Shown here one piece after another: positions 24,324 through 35,800 of a DNA stretch of 64,000 nt. Origin of the DNA: Primula veris. Its lineage: Eukaryota; Streptophyta; Magnoliopsida; Ericales; Primulaceae. The stretch covers positions 29,622,702-29,686,701 of the forward strand of contig OY821743.1 of the NCBI GenBank assembly GCA_963682055.1, read 5' to 3'. Positions within the stretch are counted from its first letter, which is position 1. Each line of letters opens with the position of its first letter. The position numbers and the translations under genes were made by a program. The notes below the pieces were generated by a model. The model saw only the letters and a program-made list of their open reading frames with translations. It had not been told where the DNA came from and did not search any database.

Positions 24324-25250
24324 CAGTAAAACCTCTTTAAATTAATATATTCGGAATCGCGGAAATTTATTAATTTAGAGAAATATTAATTAATGGATAA
24401 ATTAATAATTATTATCTTAAAGAGGTTTTTATTGATTGAATAAATTTAATGTATATTGAACATGTTTTAGTAAATTGTATGTTATATGAGTTTATACGTA
24501 GATTGAACATATTTTAGTAAGTTTTAATTTTAAATAAAGTTTAAGGAATAAAGTAAGTACAAATCATTTACAAATTTCGTTTCATTACAAACGACAATAA
24601 CAAAATGTTTTCGACACTGTAAAATCCGTTAGTACGATAGAAGTTTCAATTGATATTATATGAAACCAATATTAAGGAAGTTATTCATGAACTTGAGTAA
24701 ATGATTCATGGTTTCAGTTATCGTAATAAAATGCATGTCAATAACTTGTTAGATTAACCAGGTGAATATGATACATGTCTAGAGGCTCAGATCTTAGAAT
24801 AAATTGTGTATACAATCTTTGAAAACAATAATTATGATGAAATTGAAGATGATACATTAATTTTAAAACTAGTCACGTGAAAATAAGTGTTTATCGCGTC
24901 TAAAACTCTTTATATTTTTTGGTGCAGTTCGAAAAGACTATACCAGAGTGTTTGGATGCAATTACAAAAATTATGATAAAATTCAAGTAGATTTAAATTT
25001 TAATAAGTAGCAAACGAGTATAGAATAATATTTCACTAAGTCACTATAGTAATGTTTATCATTTTAAAAAATTATTAATTTATTATTTTGTGGGGATCAA
25101 TATTTATATAAAGATTTTTAAAAGAATTATTATTTTATTATTTTATCGAAATTGGTAATTTTATACATTGAATCAAGTCGGGATCGAAGAAAAATATTAT
25201 TTTAAAGAATTTATTAATTTAACGAGTATTAATTTACGTAGGTTGTACTG
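24324..25250. mobile_element. Pogo-like element of the Emigrant/Lemi type with transposase remnant
   Basis: The left end CAGTAAAACCTCTTTAAATT and the reverse complement of the right end CAGTACAACCTACGTAAATT match the known Emigrant/Lemi1 terminal pattern CAGTAAAACCTCTATAAATT. Inner AATTAATA blocks repeat on both sides. Between about 24700 and 24870 the + strand reads NLLD*PGEYDTCLEAQIL and then NNNYDEIEDDT. This resembles the C-terminal region of plant pogo transposases but is broken by stops. The expected TA duplication is not evident at the flanks. Confidence 0.6.
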
Positions 25251-28200
25251 TTGTTTGGATAACAAAATATCTACAATCTATTTAATACTTTAATTATTAA
25301 TAATACATGCTCGTAGAAATAATAAATGCTTACAGTGATACATGTAAACACAATCATAATTTTTGTAAGTCGATTTCTTGTTTTACTATGCCAGGGCCAG
25401 TTCTGATCTGAAGCCTGTAGCATAACACATGAAGAAAATATATCAACTAACAAACAAACGGTAATGGATGATACTCATAATTCAACTATTATTTGTTATG
25501 ACTTTTTGGTCTGATGAGGAAAATTTACTACTTTTCTTGTTATTTATTTTCTTAAAGTGATCACTGAACTGACCAATGGAAAAGTTGAATCTTAGTTATT
25601 CGACTGGTCTTTTGGACTTACATAATTTCCGTGGCTTTGATTTCAATGCGGTACCTACAACATTGAGAGTTTAGTTTGACAATGGATAGACCGGTTATAA
25701 TGTTCTTTCGGAAAGACGCTTCATGATCGATGGAGACAATGAGTACGGACGGTCTCCATACTAGCTAATTATTTTGTACTATTTTTTTTTTTTAATTTGA
25801 CTGGTTTGAGACCTATATTCTTACAAGGTCTAGTGTGAGGGATTCTTACGACCGTTTTTAGTCGTGGTACGGGGTAGGGTATTTTTTCAAAATGCGCTTC
25901 ATGCTATCCGAAATGATGGGAACGGGAACGGTTCATCTGCTGCATTCGAGTGACTTTCTAATTTGGAGTGTATATTTGGTTGTCTCATTTAACATGGCCA
26001 CTTATTCGAGATCACATGAGGCCAGATTGCTAGTTCTAAACTTGAATTTTGTAGTTTGGTTAGTAATTTTATTTCTCTAGTTTTTACTTAGTTGTATTGA
26101 TTAATCTTAGTGGTTAGTTATAAAAGATTTATAACTAGTTTGGTTTGCTCATCATTTAGACTTCTTTATACTTTTTATATGTAATATCTCATGCTAACCT
26201 CCTAATAAAACTGTCACATATATGTACGCACGTGTAAGGAGTGATACACATGACATTAACCATTATTGTTGAACTAATCCTAATTATAGTGAATTAACCG
26301 ATTTTTTCCCCTCCTAATCATAATGATAACTTGACAACTCACACACCCACGACTACACCATTCACGTCATCAATTGGTTTTATGTGGTGGTAGTGATCAA
26401 AACAAATTTAGACTATATATATTTAAGTTTTATCGAATTTGTTATAATTTCATATCCGAAACCCGAAAAGAAATCATTTTGAGTGATTCTACTAAAAATA
26501 CTACGTACAAAAATGTACACCAGTTGTCAATCGTTTAAAAAGATATATTCGAATACAGTGATTCTCAAGCTAGTATGAGAGTATTATAGTTTTGGTAATT
26601 TCTTATTGTGTCGGAGACAATATCATTTAATGGAGGGGCTAGATTTTAAAAAACTAATATGAGAACCTAAATCGCTATTTTCATAAAATAATTTGTTTTA
26701 TCGTATCAGCTCCCACGTAGCCCGTCCCCTAATTTCTTGTACGTACGTAAGTTAGAGAATTAAGCACGTCACTAGTGCAAAAACTTTTCTTTTAAAAAAA
26801 TTGATTGAATAAAGGTCAGTCAGTAGGTCACCTAACTCGATCCTTTTTCATGACTTATTTGAAAACGTCGGTCTTATATATGGGGAAATTACTTCAAATT
26901 AATGGTCAAATCATTTGAGTTACATGTATGGTTGATATAAATATTGGTATTTCATGATTTCCTAATGGAACGTTAAGATTTCCAGATTAATTATGTCAGA
27001 GAATTAACTATATAAAAAATTTCGTGAGCCAAAATGAAAAAAACAATCGTTTCAGTTTAAACCTTTTGTTATTTCAGATCCACTTGTGTACTTTTTACCA
27101 CGTAGTTTGATGCTAAATCAAGGACTTGGCACATGCTGGAAAAAATACAAAATATATATGGTCAAAAACAATACTAGAAAGTACAACACATGAACGTTAA
27201 ATATATATAAAGTTAAAAGGTGATGTAGAGCGTCTTACTTTAAAGTAAAGCTAAGACTTTTATTTGAAAGAGTCAAAGTTTGCAATGAAAATTGGAATCA
27301 AGTAGTAGAGCTAAAACCGCATATGAGTGAGACGTAAAAACAAGGTACAAAATTTCCTCAATTTCGTAAGTTCATGTCAGACTATCGGTTTTTTTATATT
27401 TATTCGTAATTAATTTTCAGTTTTTTTTTAAATCGGCGTATTACTTTATTTTTATAGTGTCTGTTCAAAAAAAAAATTTATATTTTTATATTTTTTTTTA
27501 GTTAACAGTTTGTTTGACAATTTATAAGCTATTAATATTAATAAATAACAAAAAATATATATATATATAAGTTGTCAAATTTTACATATTTTTTTGAACA
27601 AAGTATTTAGAAATAAAATAGTACGTTGATTTAAAAAAAACAATAAAAAAAAATTACGAATATATATGAAAAACCGATAACCTGACCAAAACTTGACAGA
27701 GGAAATTTGAATCCAAAAAGAACAAGTAAACTGTACTTTCCGATGAAATAATAAATATATATTCACTAGGAATTTTTTTGAAAAACCTAATTAATCTTTT
27801 AATTAGAAAATTATAATATATATCAACTTCATACATATTCTTTGATCGGATAATCATTCAAAAGCCTTGAACCGTAATCTCTCACACTTAGGATCGATGT
27901 GGAAATGTGGTCATTGCACGTCTGGCGGTCTGGGCATGAAATTTCTGGGTTTTCATAGGCTCGTAGCCGTAACTACTAGAGTGTTTATTTCTTGTATATA
28001 GTTGAGTATGTGTCTTAGTCTGCTCGGGTTGTTTGTTCGCGTAGTCCTGGAGAACTTGCGGGCCTTAAAAAGCTAATGATATATCAGAAAAGAAAACAAA
28101 TCGTAAATAGGTTATCCTATGGATGCAAAAATTGATGTACGTCAATTATAATAATAATTTCAAAAACAAATTCTAAAAAAAATACAATATTTATCAAGTA

Positions 28201-29436
28201 TTTTTGAAGTAAATAGATGCTTCATTGTAAGTTGGATATTCAAGAACTCGTCATGTTGTTACGTTAAAGGAAAAGGGACTGGGCTATATTTTCAAAGAAA
28301 TAAACCATTAATTAGAAGCTTTCCAAAACTGTTATAGGCCTTCTGTAGTTGTCATAGGTTTTTTAGAAGCTTGACAGTGTTGCCCAACGATACCGTCAGA
28401 TCTTTTGAAGCCTTTTTGGTAATGTTGGGATCTTATGAAGCTCGTCGAAGTTTTTAAAAGTTGTCGGTGCTAGTTGGAGCTCACCAAATATTCACCTACG
28501 TCAGTAGCGCTGTAGTTGGTATGTTGGGTCATGGCGACGGCATAGATGTAGACTTCTACTTTGTGGCGACTGCAGGGTTGTACAGAAAAAAAAATGTTTT
28601 TCTTTTAGGGTTTCGTCCAATAAGTTGTAAATTGGATGAAAATAAAATGTAGTATGCGACCTTTCGTTAAGCCTCAGATTACTCATTAGACCTTGAAAAA
28701 TATATCATTTTTGCGACCTTTTAGTTATATATCCATTTAGATCGTCAACGACGTCAAGTGTATAACACTCCCACAAACCTTAGGCAGGGCCACGCCACCC
28801 CTCACCCTTACCGAGCTAAGTTTATATCGTATTCATATCATTATGATTTTACAAAGTTAATTTCACTCAACTTTTAATAAAACTCCATCACAACTGAGAA
28901 AAATATGCCCCGATAATTTTGCCTTGTTGGAGCATTATTAGCGATCAAAGACAACTTCCGCTAGCCTGTAAGGTCTGATCAGTGATCAGACGCTAGCGAG
29001 ACTAGACCTTGGGGCTGAACTTTTAGTTTGAGCATACAAATTACTAAAAATTAAGTTTTCGCTTTATGAATAATTTGTTAAGTAAGGCTACAAACTGATT
29101 TTTATCTGAAGCAAAAAATGATTGGACTATGTTTACATAATATAAATGAGCAAATCCACACCAAAACCTTTGGCCCACATAAATTCCCTCCAAAATTTAA
29201 ATTACAAATAAATACAAAAACTTGGCAACGAAGCCATCACATGCAATACTCATCCTTCCCTTCCCATTCAAGAAACACAAAAGATGAAAACAAAATAAAA
29301 CCAGCATTTCAAAAAAGAATAACTTTAAACAGGTTCACAAAGCCATCCTTTCCCCTTACTATTCATTTCCTAGCCTATTTAAATTCAAACAAAAAATAAA
29401 ACATATTTCAATTTTCCATTATTAGCAACAAAGATT
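25251..29436. other. Gene-poor AT-rich region upstream of the RING gene
   Basis: I see no domain-bearing ORF, RNA gene or well-bounded transposon here. Short ORFs near 25892 and 28461 lack recognisable homology. A perfect 19 bp palindrome lies at 28973-28991 (separate entry). The last 70 bp before 29437 include a TATTTAAATTC box near 29377 that could serve as the RING gene core promoter. Confidence 0.5.
28973..28991. repeat. Perfect 19 bp palindrome in a larger GCTAGC-flanked dyad
   Basis: GTCTGATCA-G-TGATCAGAC is perfectly symmetrical. It lies between CCGCTAGCC (28969 side) and CGCTAGCGAG (28992 side), so the dyad may extend outward with mismatches. No transposon ends were recognised around it. 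Confidence 0.8.
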
Positions 29437-31164
29437 ATGTCACTGAATCCTATTCCCGCTACATCTGATACGAACCGAACCTTCAATCTATATTGGTGCT
29501 ACCAATGCCATCGTATGGTCAGAATTTCACCTCAAAGTCCATCAAGTTACCCAATTTGCCCCAGTTGCTTCGGCCTTTTTCTATACGAAATTAACATAGC
29601 GAGGCCAACATTTACTGATTTCACCCAATTCGACCCCTCTCCAGAAGCTCGCTTACTGGAACTCCTCTCTCTCCTTGTCGATCGCCACCCTCTAAATTCC
29701 AACAGTGTAGATGAAGTACCGCGAATAGGTCGTACTAGGTTCTGGGGAACGAGAAGAAACCGTCTTTTCGATGAATTGGAAGATGATTCGGAACCTAGAC
29801 CACTTGTTCCGCAAGATCCCATACCTAGAGGACCAAATAGAATAAGCCTAGAAGATTACTTCACAGGCCCGGGCCTAGGACAGTTAATCGAGCAGATAAC
29901 AGAAAATGACCGTCAGGGCCCACCTCCAGCTGATGACATGGCGATAAACGCGATGGCCATAGTGAAAATAACGGAAAACCATTTGGGAGACGAGTCTGTT
30001 TGTCCTGTTTGTAAGGAGGAGTTTGAGGTTTGTTAAATAATGAAAACCTAAAGAAATAGCAAGGGACAAAGAATTCACCATCTTATACCATACTAAAATG
30101 ATCTAAAGTACAACTTAAAAAGACATGGCCATTTAATTTAGAGCATCTCCATCAATGACTATAAAAGTTCAACTAGTGTCATACTAAAGTAAATTGTTGT
30201 TTTTACCTTCATATTGGCAGTGTTAGCATGATGACTTGCACTTTCTTTTTAAATTTCAAGTTAACTGTAACATGATATTTAACATGCCAACATTGCATAC
30301 TTTACCATAAAATATGTTGTTAAGTGGGCTGGGTACTGTTTTGTTACAAGTATATTGATGGCTATTTTGATAAATTCATCTTATGAAAATCATTCAACAA
30401 CTATTCACAAATTATTTACAGGTTACGGTGGTAATACTTATACCCATAAGAAAAAAAATTATGTAAAATTTTATGAATAGTGTGGCTAAAACATTTATTA
30501 CAAATGTTACATTTGTGTTTTTTGATTGACAATTAAAAACCTTACATATTTTAAATTCATCTTTTACTAACGCCTATGTTGAGCAATAACACAAATAATA
30601 ATTTAACAACACATACATAATAATTTGAGAACACATGATGTACATGTATTTCAAATACAATATCAATATATGGTTTTTATAGTTAAAGTTAACAAGACCA
30701 TTGTGATATGAAAAAACAAGTTAGCTATAACATATGATAAAGTAAGTTAAAAGTATATTTTTTAGTCTACGTGACAACACTTAACAAACAAATTCTAACA
30801 CCATCATTATAGATGCTCTTCATACATGCATTGGTAAAATGGTACATAAACAGTATCTAGATTAATGAGTTGTTAATCAGTTAATGTCCCTTTTTTGACA
30901 TTATATTTTAATAAGGTTGGTGGAGAAGCAAGGGAGATGCCGTGTAAGCATATATATCATTCCGAATGTATTGTTCCGTGGTTGAGGCTTCACAATTCTT
31001 GTCCAGTTTGTCGGCTTGAACTGCCAGCTCGAACTGAGAGCGAGGGATCTGTTAATTCTCCTGTCAGCAACACGAGGTGCTTAAGGCTTCGGCAGCTGGC
31101 GTCTTTATGGCCATTTCGTTCGAGGTATCGGAGGCTTAATCGTCAAGGTGATGACATTATTTAG
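29437..31164 (+). CDS. RING-H2 E3 ubiquitin ligase with N-terminal zinc ribbon, 279 aa
   Basis: Exon 1 is 29437-30027 and exon 2 is 30916-31164, joined by a GT-AG intron of 888 bp. An N-terminal CHY/RPA-like zinc ribbon (zinc_ribbon_9) has Cys21, Cys24, Cys41 and Cys44 with the family motif [11 protein letters not shown]. The middle is acidic and low-complexity. [20 protein letters not shown] precedes a C-terminal RING-H2 finger with ligands Cys189, Cys192, Cys207, His209, His212, Cys215, Cys226, Cys229 and the E2-contacting Trp219. The intron falls inside the RING, between the second and third ligands. The tail is Arg-rich. This domain order is that of plant BCA2-like/RHC-type ligases, which transfer ubiquitin from an E2 to substrates, mostly cytosolic or nuclear and often in stress responses. 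The substrate is unknown. The ATG context AAGATTATGTC is the first in frame. Confidence 0.93.
30140..30819. mobile_element. Probable MITE in the RING gene intron
   Basis: The left end AGAGCATCTCCATCAATGA and the reverse complement of the right end AGAGCATCTATAATGATGG form an imperfect terminal inverted repeat. The GAGCATCTCCA terminus is common among plant MITEs. No convincing target duplication was found. It makes up most of the 888 bp intron. Confidence 0.5.
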
Positions 31165-32806
31165 TGGTATTCACATTTTTTTTAATATCTGTATATTTAA
31201 ACTTGAGTTCCTGATAATTCTTATAATTTTAAGACTTAAAGATGTGTTTGTTGTGCTTAAACAGTATGAGGGGGTGTTTTAGGGTTCATTGAAGTTTTAA
31301 GAAGCGGCAAAAACTAATAGATTTTTGCAGTATCAAGACCAGATATACTTGGTTTGTATCGAAACTCGATTTTGTAAAAAAACTTTATATCTAGCCTAAA
31401 TACATTTTTGTGTCATGTTCATTAAAAGACGTAGCCTTTAGCAAATATTTTACAGTTCTGAAAAAGTTGAAATATGTCGTACACGGACTTAAGTACTGGT
31501 AAATGATGAGGCGGAACTTTTGGGAATAAGCCTAAGAATGTGCTTAATGAATCGGCAGAAAATAGAAATTTTTGTAAATCTGCAATCAGTAAATATAAGT
31601 TAACTTAAAACACAAAATTACACAACTCTAATATCAAATTGATTGGTGTTATACTCTGCATTTTCTCTTGTTCAAACTTTCCTTTTTGTGTTCATGTCGT
31701 ATATGCCTCTTTCCAACAGCTGAATCACAGTCGAGTTCGTGCGTCATTCTATAGCGCACAATGTTGCAGATGATGTTTCAACAACTTATGTGGAGGATAT
31801 TTGCTTAAGTAAATACTTTGTTACCTGTGAAATTACTGTGTTTAACCAGTAGGAAATTATTTGTTCATCAAGTTACTAAAACCTAAGTATCAAGGGACAG
31901 AAAACCTCCATTGTATAGCAGAATCAATCTTCACTTATATTTAAAAAAAAAAAAACTTTACTCAAATGTTTATAGTGGCAATTGGTACAACGTTGGTGCA
32001 TGGTAAGGATATAACGTACAGTATTCTATATGTTTTAATTAGAGTGATATGCAGAAAATGCATCATATTGTTGTTCTCTCAAGTACAGCAGGGTCCTTCT
32101 ACATGGTACAGATAGACAAACAATGTAGGCTAACTTCAATGAATGCTTGTTACTATATAATTCAGTATTTACAATTCGTGTCTAAATTTTCATGAAAAGC
32201 AAGTTCACGAGTTTCAGGTGTCCTATTTTATTTACTTTACATCTATTATTAACTATTTATTTAACTGTATGCAGCAAAATATGCATTTTCCGGAATCCTT
32301 TCACTGAAAAACAGTTGATCCACATCATTAAATTATCAAAGCAAGAATTCGCTGAACATTCTAAGCTAGCAGGGGTTGTATATAGAAAATAAAAATTAAG
32401 ACTAAAACTAGACACTGAATAGAGTTTCCTAATACATTACCATGCAATAGGGTTTCTTTGCGTAAAAACTTTTGCAAATGGAAAACAGCTTATGTTGCTT
32501 ATATTTGAGCAAACCAAATAGGGTAGGAACGAAAAAAGTTTTATGACTAAGAATAAAACGGAACCTTTTCTATTCCAATCACTTAATATAATATTTGGTC
32601 GCTTGTATTTCAATTAGAATAACCTACATCGGCTGCAGCGATTCTCAATAACTTATGTCTGTCTCTGCTCAATAATATTCAAGAATCAAAATAAATAAGC
32701 GGAAAAAAAAACAAGCTATTGACTTTTTGCATGTTTTTCTAGCTTGATTTCTTAACAATAATTCAATGCTTGTAAAGAATTTTGCAAGTCAATCGTCGCC
32801 GTTGCC
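31165..32806. other. Intergenic region between converging RING and YbaK-domain genes
   Basis: The two genes point toward each other, so this stretch holds both 3' untranslated regions. No domain, RNA gene or bounded repeat is recognised. A poly-A run lies near 31942. Confidence 0.5.
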
Positions 32807-35800
32807 TCATGGACATCTATAACCGCGTTGCTGAGTACCGGCTAGAAAACCTTCTGTGTATACAGCATTCTTAAATGTATTCTGCAATAAATTAAAAGAA
32901 GAAAACATGAGGAACTTTAAAATCTAGAAGATCTAAATAAAAAAAGTGAAAAAGGACGAACAAAAATCAAGCAAACTCAAAATAAGGAATCCAACGCCCA
33001 AATTTACTTTACTAGTATCGTATCACACAGCCATAGAATTTCTTAGGGAGCTTTAATTTTAAATAAGCGATTTTTCACTTCTATCCCAGAAGCTATTTTC
33101 AGTTTTCATTTTCAATATAGATATTATCTAAAAATCTCATGAGTTTGGTAGAATGTAGTAATCTATACGATACCTACATGTGTTTTTTAGATAATCTATA
33201 CGATACCTACGTGCAGAGTTAAATAATACACATTCCATACGATATGTAAATACTCTTTTAAATAATATGAAAGTCTAGTCTATATGCAGACTTAAATAAA
33301 ATCACATTCTTTTGTACTGGTAAACTTTCCGTACATTTCTCTTTTCTTGATCACAATAAAAAGCTTCAGAAGAAGAAACTTTTTTATCTTTTATTTTTGT
33401 ATTTACTGCTCAGCTGGGTCCGAAGAAGCAATTTATAATAATGAAATCTAGCATGTCGAATAAACTAACATTTGACCAGAAAAGTCCAATCAAGACGGAA
33501 AATGCCTCTTTATATCACATTTGCCCTACTTATGAACAAACACAGAACATTGCCCTTGAATCCACTTTAAAAATATATCATAGTTTGCAAATCAAGTTTA
33601 AGAAAAGGGCCATTTTGAGAAGTACACAAACCTGACGAGAACTTTAAGCATATACTAAACACCACGGGACATCTTTTAGACAGACTCTTAGACTAAACTG
33701 ATAATAAACTCTAGTTGAACTTCGGTTTCTAAAAGAGTAAAAACTTAATGTAAAAAGTGAAACTTATCTGTTAGTAAAAATGACCATAAGCTTACATATA
33801 AAGTGAGTCATGCACAAATGTTAAACAAAATCAGTTTCTGTAAAATTTGGTCAAAAGTAAGAGAATAGAGGGGGAAGAAATACTCACGGCCAAGTCAATA
33901 AAATCTGAGGTAAGATGCTTTTTGATACTGCTTGATAACAAAGTCCCGAGCTGTTGACCATCTTGCTTCAAAGTCTCCTCATTGATCTGCATATTTTTGC
34001 TCACAACTTAAACAAAATTACTACTTACCTCACTATGTAAGAGTGCATAGAATTCTACCAACCTCAGAAATAATAAGTGCTGAAGTTTTATCTAGTATAT
34101 CTTCTACAAATTTTTCCCGGTTGTAAAAGGCGCATGGCGAACACGGGTTGGTCGCTTTTTCCTTTTGTCCATCTTTGGATGGCTTGCCAGGTTTTGCTAA
34201 ATCAACAAAACATTATCTCAAAATCATTAATCCAATGAACACAACAAGAAACAAGTGAGTTTAATAATCTACAGCAATCCTATTGCAACTTGATTGTAAA
34301 CTGAATTTTGAGACTGAGTAGGGTAAATAGTTAAAGTAAAAAGGGGGAAAGAATAAACTACAAAGTAAAATTAGAAGTAAAGGAAAAAATCAAGAGTGTA
34401 AACAAGAAATTGCCTCAGCTTGCATTTGATTTTATGCATATACATTTGGAATTTATTAGCAAGGCAACTTTTCCGACTACTGGTGATACTACTCAATTTT
34501 ACGAGATAAATGTAAAAATAGAGACACATAAATACAGGGGTTTTTGCACTTTTGTACACCATACTACCAAATTGTTTAATTAGTACACCATACTACCCCT
34601 TTTCGGTGATTTTATACACTTCTGTTCAGCGAGTTCCGCCCACTCGACTATCACATATTTCACCCACATGTTTTTTTCCGTAATATCAATTGCATACCTT
34701 GATCCATGTAGGCAACTGACCTCAAATTTATCATACCCATTTCATCCCACTAAGTAATTATGTACAAACCCGTTTAGATTTTCAAGTTTAACATGAATTT
34801 TAGAGTAAATGATGAAGTCTTTTCTTACTACAGATTCTTGTTGGACAGATTTTTTTAATTTATTGGATGAAAGTGTATAAAATCACCGAGAAGTGGTAGT
34901 ATGGTGTACTTATTAAATAATCTTGTAGTATCGTGTACAAAATCGCAAAATGTCAATAGTATGGTGTACAAAAGTGAAAAAAAACCCATAAATACATGAA
35001 GAAGCTGAATCTTGGGATCTAGTAGGCCAAGTTTATTAATAATTTAAACAAAGGGGGCAACTTGGACTTAGAGGAAAGGACCGAGTGGAAACAATAGAGC
35101 AACTCATCTTATTCGAAAATATGGATTCTAAATCACTAGATGTTTGGAATTTATTAGTAGGATAATTCTTGTGACCGAATATGAGGTGATCCCTTGAGAA
35201 TTCTAAACGATACATGCACAAAGAATTAGAAACATTATCAGCATTAAAGGTTCTAACTCATGACTGCAAACATAGGCCTTGTTTGGGTGCAAATTATAAG
35301 CTCGGATTTTTTGTTTTTTGGAGTGCATTTAAGTGGTCAGCTTAAGTTGAGCCATACTAGTTTTTTGACTTGAAATATTTCGGGCAGGATGAACTAAGTT
35401 TTTTTCTCAAACCCAAAATATACAGCATTACAGCTTGTTTAAAATTTGCAATGAGAGAAGCTTATTTGCTTCAGGTCCAAGAAGTCAAATTTGAAGTACC
35501 TGAAACAGGAGCAGATTTTTTATTCACGGTTGTAATATTATTCTCAGGGGCTTGTGAAGGAACAGCTTTAATCGCATTTTCTGGTACGAGAATCACATCA
35601 GAAGGAACAAGTGCAGCAAGATCGGGAGGCTGATCTTTTCCTACGGATGGGTTAGCCTGTGACAGGGAATTAATTTCAAAGCTGACTACTAAACAAAGGG
35701 ATAATTACATATATATAACTCATAAGATTTAGATTTTTTAGCAACATTTGTCTTAAAATTTTACTATGATTTAGTACATTGAGTGTACCAAACTGAAAAT

